From: Roseiarcus sp963822215
GTDB taxonomy: Bacteria; Pseudomonadota; Alphaproteobacteria; Rhizobiales; Beijerinckiaceae
DNA: 64,000 nucleotides
Assembly (NCBI GenBank): GCA_963822215.1
Contig: CAWGGX010000003.1
Span: 1,240,001-1,304,000 of the forward strand
Reading direction: 5' to 3'
Every line of letters begins with the position of its first letter. Within the stretch, counting starts at the first letter, position 1. This document shows, one piece after another, positions 17,190-25,517 of this stretch. Position numbers and translations under genes: made by a program. The notes beneath the pieces are model-generated. The model worked only from the letters and a program-made list of their open reading frames with translations. It ran no database searches and had not been told where the DNA came from.

Positions 17190-17576
17190 TCAGACCAGTC
17201 GCACGGAACAAGGATATTTCGCCACGACCGGGTCGGCGGTGACGAGCGTCAGCCGCTCGGTCGTCGCCTGAGCGACGAGCATCCGATCGAACGGGTCTCT
17301 GTGGATCGGCGGCAGCCCGGCGACCGCGGCGGCGTGCGCGCTCGTCACGGGAAGCTCGGCGTAGCCGGCGTCCAGCAGACCCCGGCTGATGACTCCGGCG
17401 TCGACGCGGAAATCGGCGCGGCCACGACCCGTCTTGATGGCGATCTCCCAGAGGCTCGCCGCGCTGAAGATAAGATCGTTCTTGGCGTCCTCGATCAGCG
17501 CGACAGCGGAGCCGGAAAGCCTCTCCGGCTCGACTGCGCCCCAAATCAGGATGTGGGTGTCGAGGAGGAGTTTCAT
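17190..17576 (-). CDS. PIN-domain toxin of a type II toxin-antitoxin pair (VapC-like)
   Basis: This is a 128-residue PIN ribonuclease with the expected acidic residues: D6 in LLLDTHILIWG, E near residue 44 in SLWEIAIKTGRG, and D in DPFDRMLVAQA, followed by VTADPVV. PIN toxins cut tRNA or other RNA when free. The start ATG overlaps the antitoxin stop by four bases (ATGA), the normal arrangement for this class. All catalytic positions look intact, so the pair is probably functional. Confidence 0.9.
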   Translation of the reverse strand: MKLLLDTHILIWGAVEPERLSGSAVALIEDAKNDLIFSAASLWEIAIKTGRGRADFRVDAGVISRGLLDAGYAELPVTSAHAAAVAGLPPIHRDPFDRMLVAQATTERLTLVTADPVVAKYPCSVRLV

Positions 17577-17812
17577 TCGTCGCCGTAGAACATCTTTTCG
17601 ATTTCCTCCTGGTCCATCGTGTCGAAATCATCGGGCACGGTGAACGCGCCCCGTAGGAAACCGAGCCGGCTCTTGGCCGAAGTCGGCTCGATCGGCACGA
17701 CCTTGACGAGCGGCTTGCCGGCCCTGGCGATGATGAACGGCTCGCCCTTCGCCGCAGCGTCGACGAGCCGCGAGAGATGGGTCTTGGCTTCGTGAATGTT
17801 GACGGTTCGCAT
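17573..17812 (-). CDS. Phd/YefM-family antitoxin
   Basis: This 79-residue protein has the Phd DNA-binding fold: MRTVNIHEAKTHLSRLVDAA, then GEPFIIARAGKPLVKVVPI, and an acidic C-terminal tail (about residues 55-79) that would wrap the PIN toxin. It is the first gene of the pair and should repress its own promoter through the repeats directly upstream. The combination of a Phd-type antitoxin with a PIN toxin is common in alphaproteobacteria. Confidence 0.9.
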   Translation of the reverse strand: MRTVNIHEAKTHLSRLVDAAAKGEPFIIARAGKPLVKVVPIEPTSAKSRLGFLRGAFTVPDDFDTMDQEEIEKMFYGDE

Positions 17813-17824
17813 GGCGTCTCACAT

Positions 17825-17850
17825 GGACTTAGTCAATAGAACTTAGTCCG
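17825..17850. promoter_or_regulatory. Likely antitoxin operator (repeat upstream of the Phd/PIN pair)
   Basis: ACTTAGTC occurs twice (17827-17834 and 17841-17848), and the whole block reads as GGACT...AGTCC, an inverted arrangement, starting 13 bases upstream of the antitoxin start. This is where a Phd-type antitoxin would bind to autoregulate. The site is inferred from position and symmetry. Confidence 0.45.
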
Positions 17851-18164
17851 TTCGCCGCGCGCGCGCAAGGCGATCGTCGAGCGGCGATGGAAGCGCAGCC
17901 GCGACGGCCAGGATGGGCCATGCCCTGCGTTCGCGCACGCCGATCAGCATGTGGGCGCAGGTCGATCCGGAACCTGGGGCGCGTCGATCGCGTTTCCCTG
18001 CCTGCGCGCGTCTGTCGCCTTGGCGCAAGTCAGTCCGAAGTCACGCGCGGAAATGTGAAGTGCCTCCGAGGGCCGTTCGGACTATAGTGCGGGTCTTCCG
18101 GGCCGCGGCCAATGAGCCGGCCCGCTGACGCTTACACACAATACGATTGATCGGAGCGATATTC

Positions 18165-18812
18165 ATGCGCAGTTCCGACTGTTTCAATGTGACGCGTCGC
18201 GACCTGATGATCGTCGGCGCCGCCGCGATTGCGGCTCGCGCCGCGCCGGCGGTCGCTCTGGAGGCGCCCGCAGGCTCGACGACGGCATGGCCGGAAAACT
18301 TCTTTCCCACGGTCGCCTTCACTGTGAATGGCGCGCCGCTCTCGCTGAGGGTCGACACGCGGACGACCTTACTCGACGCGCTGCGCGAGCAACTTCACCT
18401 CACCGGCACGAAAAAAGGCTGCGACCACGGGCAGTGCGGCGCCTGCACTGTGATGGTCAACGGGCGTCGGATCAATTCCTGCCTGACTCTTGCGGTGATG
18501 CACGAAGGCGACAGCGTCACGACCATTGAAGGACTGGGTTCGCCCGAAAACCTGCACCCGATGCAGGCCGCCTTCATCAAGCATGACGGATATCAGTGCG
18601 GGTATTGCACCCCGGGTCAGATCTGCTCCTCGGTCGCCATGCTGAAGGAGGTCGAGGCCGGAATCCCAAGCCTCGTCACCGACGACCTGACGGCGGCTCC
18701 TGAGGCGAGCATCGGCGAATATCGGGAGCGAATGAGCGGAAACATCTGCCGCTGCGGCGCCTATTCCAACATCATGGAAGCGATCACCGAGGTCGCAGGG
18801 AGGAAGGCATGA
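18165..18812 (+). CDS. paoA: Aldehyde oxidoreductase, [2Fe-2S] subunit (PaoA-like), Tat-exported
   Basis: This 215-residue protein has a twin-arginine leader (TRRDLMIVGAAAIAARAAPAVA), then a plant-ferredoxin [2Fe-2S] domain (CDHGQCGACTVMVNG and later C). The second, four-helix [2Fe-2S] domain follows, with CGYCTPGQICSS and GNICRCGAYSNI. This is the small subunit of xanthine-oxidase-family periplasmic aldehyde oxidoreductases. The Tat signal carries the folded complex to the periplasm. The start at 18165 follows GGAG; the alternative at 18147 precedes it. The stop overlaps the next gene (ATGA), and the three-gene order matches E. coli paoABC. Confidence 0.92.
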   Translation: MRSSDCFNVTRRDLMIVGAAAIAARAAPAVALEAPAGSTTAWPENFFPTVAFTVNGAPLSLRVDTRTTLLDALREQLHLTGTKKGCDHGQCGACTVMVNGRRINSCLTLAVMHEGDSVTTIEGLGSPENLHPMQAAFIKHDGYQCGYCTPGQICSSVAMLKEVEAGIPSLVTDDLTAAPEASIGEYRERMSGNICRCGAYSNIMEAITEVAGRKA

Positions 18813-19762
18813 GGCCCTTCACCTACGAACGCGCGCGCAACGTCCGCGAGGCGGCGATCGCGGGCCGCACGGAAGGCGCGAAGTTCATCGCCGGCGGCAC
18901 GAACCTCCTCGACCTGATGAAGCTCGAGATCGAGACGCCGACCCACCTCATCGACGTCAATGGCCTCGCGCTGGACAGGATCGAGCCGACCGCGGACGGC
19001 GGCTTGAGAATCGGAGCGCTGGTGCGCAATACCGATCTCGCCGCTGACCCGGGCGTGCGAAAGAATTATCCGCTGTTGTCGCGCGCCCTGCTCGCCGGCG
19101 CCTCGGGGCAGTTGCGCAACAAGGCGACGACCGCCGGCAACCTCCTCCAGCGCACCCGCTACCCGTATTTCTATGACCCGAACCAGCCTTGCAACAAGCG
19201 CCAGCCCGGCAGCGGCTGCTCGGCGATCGGCGGCTATACCCGCTCGCTGGCCGTCATCGGCGGAAGCGAGGCCTGCATCGCAACGCACCCGAGCGACATG
19301 GCCGTCGCGATGCGGACGCTCGACGCCAAGGTCGAGACGGTGCGATCGGACGGAAGCGAGCGCGTCATCCCGATCGCCGACTTTCACCGGCTTCCCGGTG
19401 ACACGCCGCATGTCGAGACGGCGATCGAGCCGGGTGAGGTGATCACGAGCGTGACGTTGCCGAAACCGGTCAGCGGAAAGCAGGTCTATGAGAAGGTGCG
19501 AGACCGATCGTCCTATGCGTTCGCGCTCGTGTCCGTCGGCGTGATCGTCCATCCCGACGGGACCGGTCGCGTCGCGCTCGGCGGCGTGGCGCCGAAGCCC
19601 TGGCGCAACGAGGCGGCGGAGGCCGAGCTGCCGCGCGGCGCAAAGGCGGTGACAAACAGCCTCTTCGCCGGGGCGAAGCCGACCGACGAGAACGCCTTCA
19701 AGGTCCAATTGGCCGAGCGGACGCTCGGCGCCATTCTCGCCGATGCGAGGGCCGAGCCATGA
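18809..19762 (+). CDS. paoB: Aldehyde oxidoreductase, FAD-binding subunit (PaoB-like)
   Basis: This is a 317-residue FAD subunit of a molybdenum hydroxylase. FAD-binding motifs are KFIAGGTNLLDLMK (about residues 25-38) and the ATTAGNLLQ loop (about 106-114). The segment unique to PaoB-type proteins is present, with Cys at 128, 137 and 156 (spacing 9 and 19). These are the only three cysteines in the protein, whereas the E. coli homologue ligates an extra [4Fe-4S] cluster with four. Position 118, in the run before C128, is Tyr. It overlaps both neighbours by four bases. Confidence 0.92.
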   Translation: MRPFTYERARNVREAAIAGRTEGAKFIAGGTNLLDLMKLEIETPTHLIDVNGLALDRIEPTADGGLRIGALVRNTDLAADPGVRKNYPLLSRALLAGASGQLRNKATTAGNLLQRTRYPYFYDPNQPCNKRQPGSGCSAIGGYTRSLAVIGGSEACIATHPSDMAVAMRTLDAKVETVRSDGSERVIPIADFHRLPGDTPHVETAIEPGEVITSVTLPKPVSGKQVYEKVRDRSSYAFALVSVGVIVHPDGTGRVALGGVAPKPWRNEAAEAELPRGAKAVTNSLFAGAKPTDENAFKVQLAERTLGAILADARAEP

Positions 19763-21957
19763 GATTCGACGCGCCCGCAACCACAAATCCAATCGACCAG
19801 CTCAAGATCGTCGGACAGCCGACTGACCGGATCGATGGACCGCTGAAGACGACAGGCCGCGCGCCATACGCCTATGAGCGCTACGACGTCGCCCCGAACG
19901 CGGCCTATGGCTATGTCGTCGGCTCCGCCATCGCCAAAGGCCGGATCCTGTCGATCGACGCCGCCGCCGCAAAAGCCCTGCCGGGCGTGCTCGCCGTCGT
20001 GACGGCGGAGAACGCCGGCAAGCTCGGCAAAGGCGCCGCCAACGCGGCCCCATTGCTCGGGGGCCCGGAGGTCGCGCACTACCATCAGGCGATCGCCCTC
20101 GTCGTCGCCGAGTCCTTCGAGCAGGCGCGGGCGGCGGCGGCGCTTGTCAAGGTCGCCTACGATCGCGCCGAGGGCGCCTTCGATCTGGCCTCGGCCAAGA
20201 ATTCAGCGGTGACGCCCAAATCGGGGCGTCCCGAAAGCGCGGCCGGCGACTTCGGGGCGGCCTTCGCGGCCGCTCCCGTACGTCTCGACGAAACCTACGC
20301 CACGCCGGATCACTCTCACGCGATGATGGAGCCGCACGCCTCGACGGCGTCATGGAACGGCGACCGGCTCACGGTCTGGACGTCCAACCAGCTGATCGAC
20401 CGCGGGAGAACCGATCTCGCGACCACGTTGGGCCTGCCAAAGGAGAAGGTGCGGCTCGTCTCGCCGTTCCTCGGGGGCGGCTTCGGCAGCAAACTGTTCT
20501 TGCGCGCGGACGCCGTGCTGGCGGCGCTCGGGGCGCGCGCGGTTGGGCGGCCGGTGAAAGTGACGTTCCCGCGGCCGCTGATCTTCAACAATACCACCCA
20601 TCGACCCGCGACCATCCAGCGCATCCGCATCGGCGCCGAGCCGAACGGGAAGATTACCGCGATCGGCCACGAGAGCTGGTCGGGCAATCTCGACGGCGGC
20701 AGGCCGGAGAACGCGATCGGACAGACGCGGCTCCTCTATGCCGGCGCGAACCGAATGACGGCGCTGAGACTCGCGGCGCTCGACTTGCCCGAGGGCAACG
20801 CCATGCGCGCGCCGGGCGAAGCGCCTGGCCTGATGGCGCTCGAGATCGCCATGGACGAGATGGCGGAAAGGCTCGGGATCGATCCGCTCAAATTCCGCAT
20901 CCTCAACGACACGCAGGTCGATCCGGAGCGACCGCAGCGGCCATTCTCCAAGCGGCAGCTCGTCGCATGCGCGCGCCTCGGCGCGGAGCGGTTCGGCTGG
21001 GACAAGCGCAACCCCACGCCTGGAGCGACCCGAGAGGGACGCCAGTTGATCGGCCATGGGCTGGCGATCGGCTTCCGCAACAACATCGTCATGACATCCG
21101 GCGCGCGGGTGCGGCTCGACAAAAGCGGGATCGTCACGGTCGAGACAGACATGACCGACGTCGGAACGGGCTCGTACACGATCATCGCCCAGACCGCGGC
21201 GGAGACGATGGGCCTGCCGCTGCACAAGGTGGCGGTCCGGCTCGGCGACTCCAACTTTCCCGTATCGTCGGGATCGGGAGGCCAGTTCGGCGCCAACAAT
21301 TCGACGGCCGGGGTCTACGCCGCCTGCATGAAGCTGCGCGACGCCGTCGCTGAGAAGCTCGGGTTCGACGCCGCCGACGTCGCGTTCGCCGATGGCCAGG
21401 TTCAATCCGGCGCGCGCAGCCTACCGCTCGCTGAGGCCGCGTCCGACGGCGACCTAACAGCCGAGGACGCGATCGAATACGGCGACCTCGACAAGAAATA
21501 TCAGGAATCCACCTTCGCCGCGCATTTCGTCGAGGTCGCTGTCGACGCGGCGACCGGCCAAATCCGCGTCCGCCGCATGCTCGCCGTCTGCGCCTCGGGG
21601 CGGATCCTCAATCCCAAGACCGCGCGCAGCCAGGTGATCGGGGCGATGACCATGGGGGTCGGCGCTGCGCTGATGGAAGAGCTCGTGGTCGACAAGCGGA
21701 TCGGCTTCTTCGTCAATCACGATCTCGCCGGCTACGAGGTTCCGGTCCACGCCGACATTCCCCAACAGGATGTCGTCTTCCTCGATGAAACGGACCCGAT
21801 CTCCTCGCCGATGAAGGCCAAGGGCATCGGCGAACTGGGCTTGTGCGGCGTCGCCGCAGCCGTGGCCAACGCCGTCTATAACGCGACCGGCGTTCGCGTG
21901 CGGGACTACCCGATCACCCTCGACAAATTCCTGAATCGGCTGCCCTCGGTGGCGTGA
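19759..21957 (+). CDS. paoC: Aldehyde oxidoreductase, molybdenum-cofactor subunit (PaoC-like)
   Basis: This is the 732-residue large subunit that binds molybdopterin cytosine dinucleotide and oxidises aldehydes to acids. Family features are the N-terminal fold-up domain (TGRAPYAYERYD), VRLVSPFLGGGFGSK, the AMRAPGEAPGLMALEIAMDE stretch, the Gly/Ser-rich cofactor loop VSSGSGGQFGANNS, and the C-terminal catalytic Glu in AKGIGELGLCG. It is preceded by and overlaps paoB. No paoD/xdhC-type chaperone follows in the window, so maturation must use a gene elsewhere. Confidence 0.93.
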   Translation: MRFDAPATTNPIDQLKIVGQPTDRIDGPLKTTGRAPYAYERYDVAPNAAYGYVVGSAIAKGRILSIDAAAAKALPGVLAVVTAENAGKLGKGAANAAPLLGGPEVAHYHQAIALVVAESFEQARAAAALVKVAYDRAEGAFDLASAKNSAVTPKSGRPESAAGDFGAAFAAAPVRLDETYATPDHSHAMMEPHASTASWNGDRLTVWTSNQLIDRGRTDLATTLGLPKEKVRLVSPFLGGGFGSKLFLRADAVLAALGARAVGRPVKVTFPRPLIFNNTTHRPATIQRIRIGAEPNGKITAIGHESWSGNLDGGRPENAIGQTRLLYAGANRMTALRLAALDLPEGNAMRAPGEAPGLMALEIAMDEMAERLGIDPLKFRILNDTQVDPERPQRPFSKRQLVACARLGAERFGWDKRNPTPGATREGRQLIGHGLAIGFRNNIVMTSGARVRLDKSGIVTVETDMTDVGTGSYTIIAQTAAETMGLPLHKVAVRLGDSNFPVSSGSGGQFGANNSTAGVYAACMKLRDAVAEKLGFDAADVAFADGQVQSGARSLPLAEAASDGDLTAEDAIEYGDLDKKYQESTFAAHFVEVAVDAATGQIRVRRMLAVCASGRILNPKTARSQVIGAMTMGVGAALMEELVVDKRIGFFVNHDLAGYEVPVHADIPQQDVVFLDETDPISSPMKAKGIGELGLCGVAAAVANAVYNATGVRVRDYPITLDKFLNRLPSVA

Positions 21958-22021
21958 CGGGGGATCTGCGAAGTCCCCTTTCCCAGCAGACGTCATTCTT
22001 GACGCGGCGCAGGCTGGACAT

Positions 22022-22200
22022 CCCCTTCCCCAGCTCTACTGGGGAAGGTGGCCCGGTAGGGCCGGATGGGGTGCGGAAAGCAGGTATGGGCTGGCGAAAG
22101 TTCGCGCTGACGGTCGCGCAATCCGATCAGCGTTGCGGCGGCGGGCCACACCCCATCCGGCCTTCGGCCAGCTTCCCCAGCAAGCTGGGGAAGGATCCCT
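22022..22200. repeat. Paired REP-like palindromes forming a large inverted repeat
   Basis: CCTTCCCCAGC...GGGGAAGG lies at about 22023-22049 and is followed by GGCCGGATGGGGTG near 22060-22074. The complementary order (CACCCCATCCGGCC, then CTTCCCCAGCAAGCTGGGGAAGG) appears at about 22149-22192. The two halves can pair over their whole length as well as fold individually. This is the layout of a bacterial interspersed mosaic element in the gap after paoC. Confidence 0.75.
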
Positions 22201-22247
22201 CGGCGCCTTGATCATGTCGACTTTCATCGGCATCTCGCGAAGCGCGC

Positions 22248-23120
22248 ATGGGTCGGAAAATGAACCTCCGCAAAGTCACGCTCGCCGTCACTGTGGCCGC
22301 CGCAGCGTCGCGTTGGACGGCATGCCCTTCCATGGCGGACGCCGAACCGTCCAGGGCCGACGGCGGTGGGCCGCCAAGCGCCGAGGTCTTGTGGGTGGCG
22401 ACCCCGCAGCGCCTGAAAGTCGAGGCTTTCCGGAGCCCGGCGGCTGGCGCGCGTCCCACGCTCATCGTCATCCTGCATGGCGATGCGCCGTTCACGAACC
22501 CCACCTACCAGTATCGTTTTGCCCAGCAAGTCGCCGCCAATACGGACAACGTGATCGCTGCCGCAATTCTGCGCCCCGGTTACAGCGACGGCTCTGATCG
22601 TTCCGAGGGAAAGCGGGGCTGGACGACCGGAGACAACTACGCCCCGGACGCAATCGATGCGATTGATGCGACCATCGACGATCTGAAGGCTCGGTATCGA
22701 CCTGGCCGCGTGATCCTGGTTGGTCACTCCGGCGGCGCCGCGATCGCAGCCGACCTGCTCGGGCGTCACCCGTCTGCGGCGGATGGCGCCGTGCTGGTCT
22801 CCTGTCCCTGCGATGTGCCCGAATGGCGAAAGTACATGCGCGGGCGGCAAGGGTTTTGGAGCAGCCTTGTCTGGTACTTCCCTGTGCGCTCGCTGTCGCC
22901 GCTGGACGAAGTCGGCGCCGTTTCCACCGAGGCGAAGGTCTGGATGGTCGTCGGCGCGAACGATCAGGTCGCCCCACCGACCTTCACCCAAAGATATGCC
23001 GACGCGCTGCGCGCCCGCGGCATACAGGTCTCGGTCACCATCGCGCCAGGCTTGCCCCACAACATTCTGCTCGAACCTGTCGTCATGACGGTCGTCACGG
23101 AGGCGCTCGCGGAACACTGA
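22248..23120 (+). CDS. Secreted alpha/beta hydrolase
   Basis: This 290-residue protein has a signal peptide (about residues 5-30) and an alpha/beta-hydrolase fold. The oxyanion-side strand is TLIVILHGDAPFTNP, the nucleophile elbow GHSGGAA holds the catalytic Ser, an Asp candidate lies in VVGANDQVAPP, and His in GLPHNILLEP. An esterase or lipase-like activity in the periplasm is likely, but the substrate is not evident. The ATG at 22260 is an alternative start that gives a shorter leader. Confidence 0.8.
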   Translation: MGRKMNLRKVTLAVTVAAAASRWTACPSMADAEPSRADGGGPPSAEVLWVATPQRLKVEAFRSPAAGARPTLIVILHGDAPFTNPTYQYRFAQQVAANTDNVIAAAILRPGYSDGSDRSEGKRGWTTGDNYAPDAIDAIDATIDDLKARYRPGRVILVGHSGGAAIAADLLGRHPSAADGAVLVSCPCDVPEWRKYMRGRQGFWSSLVWYFPVRSLSPLDEVGAVSTEAKVWMVVGANDQVAPPTFTQRYADALRARGIQVSVTIAPGLPHNILLEPVVMTVVTEALAEH

Positions 23121-23242
23121 TAGCGATTACGAAAAAGGGGCCGACCGTCATCGCGAGGCGCGACGCGCCGCGGCGATCCAGAAGGTTATCCGCCAAGGCC
23201 GGGCGCGAGATTGATCACGCGGGCTATTTAGACATGTAGATG

Positions 23243-23286
23243 TGTGATCTGCGTCACAGCAAATCAGCAAGAATGGCGTTTATAAT
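23243..23286 (+). promoter_or_regulatory. CRP-like site with class II promoter
   Basis: A perfect TGTGA-N6-TCACA palindrome occupies 23243-23258. TATAAT lies at 23281-23286. With a start about seven bases after the -10, the palindrome is centred near -42, the classical class II activator position, and no good -35 box is present, as expected for an activator-dependent promoter. It would drive the secreted-protein gene at 23454, leaving a leader of about 160 bases. Confidence 0.55.
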
Positions 23287-23453
23287 CCTTTGGCGACGCG
23301 GCGAGGGTTACTTCTGAATGGGCTATGCGCTACTGCACAGCTCCGGCGATTAGCGCCTCCTCATCGAGTTCCGCGACAAAAGGACACTGGCCAACGTTCG
23401 CGCGTGCCGACAGGACGTGTCATGCGGGCCGAAATGAAGAAGGAGTCAGGACC

Positions 23454-23862
23454 ATGAATCCGAACGGCTTAAGGATTGGCGCAGCCTCCTCAGTACGCAA
23501 TCGCCGCAGGTCTCGCACCCCTGCGGCGCTAGCGCTCGTTGTCGCCGGCGCGCTGGCCTGTGGCTTCGCAGCCCCGGCGCAAGCCGCCGACGGGTGGCAG
23601 GAAAATTCCCAGTTCGACGTGCCGGCCGGTCGCAGGGGACAGCAGTACGGCAGGAACTGCCCCGCAGGGTATAACGCCGTTTCCGGCGCCTTCGCGTTCA
23701 ACGCCATCGGCCAGGAGGAACTCGATCAGTTTGAGCTTCAACGGCCCGCGCATCGACGAAGCAACGCCGGACTTGAGCTCGTGGGGATGGCATTTCTGGT
23801 GGCCGAACGGCGCGAAGGCCGGTGAGACGATTCTCTTCAACATCTACTGCGTCAGGTCATAA
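23454..23862 (+). pseudogene. Small secreted protein, frameshifted
   Basis: The ATG at 23454 (GGAG nearby) opens a frame with a signal peptide ending PAQAADG and continuing to NAIGQEE. Just there, near 23715-23722, the coding sense passes to another frame that continues NSISLSFNGPRIDEATPD to the end (FNIYCVRS) at 23862. Removing one G from CAGGAGGAAC restores one protein of about 135 residues. I do not recognise the family; the C-terminal half is Trp- and Gly-rich. It may be a mutated gene or a sequence error. It lies behind the CRP-like promoter. Confidence 0.6.
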
Positions 23863-24433
23863 GGCCTTCGTTGGGACCAGCCTCGGTTTTCAATGGCGCG
23901 GCGTACGCCGCTTGGCGCTCTCGCGGGAAGTCGGTTAGGTCCCGTGAACTCGTTAACAATTTTGTGTGAGGCGCGATTACCGATTACGCGATTACGGATT
24001 ACGGGATTACGGTGACACACCCGTCTTTACCTGATTGGATCGATGCGCCGTCCTTGGCCCTTCGGCTTGCGTCCGCGCTTGTCGAGCGTGACGACGCGGC
24101 CCGCGGCGGCGGGCCGCGCCTTCCAGCATGGGCGGCGGCCCCTCGATCGCCGGCTCGCCTTTCGGGCTCTTCGCGATAACGAATAAAGAGCGCGCAAGCA
24201 GCCGGATGGGGCGCGGGCCCCGCTTCGGCCCCTGTCGGATTGCACGACCGGCGCGACGAACCTACATCGGTCCAGTCCTGCTTTTCCATACCTCTTCCGC
24301 CGTTCCGGCGCCTTCCCCGGCAAAGCCGGAAAAAAGGCTGCGCGTTTAACCAACTTTCCAGAAAACATAACAATTCCTTGCAAATCGAGCCGACTTGTTC
24401 TTTATTTGTTCTCAAGAGAGGGGGAACACCGCC
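23863..24433. other. Intergenic region, no gene seen (571 bases)
   Basis: The stretch contains no convincing coding frame on either strand. It holds a short GATTACG repeat cluster at 23974-24012 and an A/T-rich segment around 24350-24420 just upstream of the HTH gene, where its promoter is likely to lie. Confidence 0.4.
23974..24012. repeat. Five GATTAC repeats
   Basis: GATTAC occurs five times in about 39 bases with one- to three-base spacers (C, GC, G, GG types). This is a simple repeat of unknown role. Confidence 0.85.
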
Positions 24434-25456
24434 GTGTCAGCTTGTCTCGAAGCCGTTGCGCCAGCCGGCGCCTGCAATCCGCCCGCCGAGGCGCGCGCCG
24501 CGCGCCTAACCAAGTTCGAGCGGGAACAGCTGATCGTCGATTATCTTAATCGCGGCGTTTCGGTCGCCGAGATCGCGGCGCGCGTCGGGGTCGGCGAAAA
24601 GCGCATGCGGGCGATCATTCGGGACCCCCGGACTGGGATCCGGGGGCTCGCCCGCCGCATGCCGCACGCGCCCGAGGAGTTTGTCGCGATCCAGGTCAGC
24701 CGTCTGAACGAGGCGCTGCTCGTGGCCTTCAGCGCCATGTCGCCGACGAACCTCAAGGCGGTCGACCAAGTGGTGAAAATCGTGCGTGAGCTCGACCGCT
24801 ATGGCGGCGCCTTCGCCGCCGAATGGCGCCGCTCCCAGCCGCCGCGCATAGACGCCCCTGCCGAAGGGGCCGCGGATTTCGTCGGGGCGTGGAGCTGCAG
24901 CGCGGAGCTTGCGCTGCAGAACTGGGACGCCGCTCCTCCGAACCTCGCAGCCGGCGAGCGCCCGGAAATCCCGGCGCAAAGGCTTGAAAAGGTTGAATCC
25001 ACGCCCGGGATCGCGAACGACCCCCTCGCCCCGCTTCAGCGGGGAGAGGGTCGGGGTGAGGGGCTCGGGCGATTGGCCGCCGACACTCGCCAAGCCGTTG
25101 CTCTCAACCTCGTCGACGGCGAGCGCCCGGAAATCCCGCCGCAAAGCCTTGAAAAGATTGAATCCGCGCCCGGGATCGCGAAGGACCCCCTCGCCCCGCT
25201 TCAGCGGGGAGAGGGCCGGGGTGAGGGGCTCGGGCGACTGGCCGCCGACGCTCGTCCTGCCGTTGCTATCAACCTCATCGATGGCGAGCGCCCGGAAATC
25301 CCGCCGCAAAGCCTTGAAAACGTTGAATCCGCGCCCGAGAATGGCTGGCTGGAATGGGCGGCGTCCGGTTCCGGCTCCCTCCCCAGCCCGCTGGTCCCCT
25401 ACCCGAGTTGTTCCAGATCCGTCCGCATGGCGCCGAACGGCGTGATGCCGTGCTGA
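24434..25456 (+). CDS. Helix-turn-helix protein with palindrome-bearing internal repeats
   Basis: This 340-residue protein starts at a GTG preceded by GAGAGGGGG. Residues about 24-65 form a helix-turn-helix (LTKFEREQLIVDYLNRGVS, then VAEIAARVGVGEKRMRAI), followed by a helical region to about residue 140. The C-terminal half is made of 55-residue repeats, GERPEIP...LEKVES...PLAPLQRGEGRGEG, encoded by 165-bp tandem DNA repeats. Part of each repeat is a translated intergenic palindrome. The N-terminal part may bind DNA; the repeat tail is probably a disordered linker acquired by repeat insertion. I do not recognise a named family. It converges with dppF. Confidence 0.6.
   Translation: MSACLEAVAPAGACNPPAEARAARLTKFEREQLIVDYLNRGVSVAEIAARVGVGEKRMRAIIRDPRTGIRGLARRMPHAPEEFVAIQVSRLNEALLVAFSAMSPTNLKAVDQVVKIVRELDRYGGAFAAEWRRSQPPRIDAPAEGAADFVGAWSCSAELALQNWDAAPPNLAAGERPEIPAQRLEKVESTPGIANDPLAPLQRGEGRGEGLGRLAADTRQAVALNLVDGERPEIPPQSLEKIESAPGIAKDPLAPLQRGEGRGEGLGRLAADARPAVAINLIDGERPEIPPQSLENVESAPENGWLEWAASGSGSLPSPLVPYPSCSRSVRMAPNGVMPC
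24953..25337 (+). repeat. 165-bp in-frame tandem repeats (2.3 copies)
   Basis: Copies start at 24953, 25118 and 25283, exactly 165 bases apart; the third stops after about 55 bases. Each full copy carries CCCCTCGCCCCGCTTCAGC and its complement-like arm GGGGAGAGG...GGGGTGAGGGG, the same kind of palindrome seen at 39.8-40.0 kb. The period is a multiple of three, so the reading frame is kept. Confidence 0.92.
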
Positions 25457-25517
25457 AGGCGGGGCGGCGACGTCCCTTCTTTCCGCCGCGTGGAGAGGGT
25501 CATCAACGCCATCCGCC

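Noticed and set aside
24953..25337. CRISPR-like repeat array
   Set aside because: The period is 165 bases with full-length similarity and it lies in frame inside a coding sequence.
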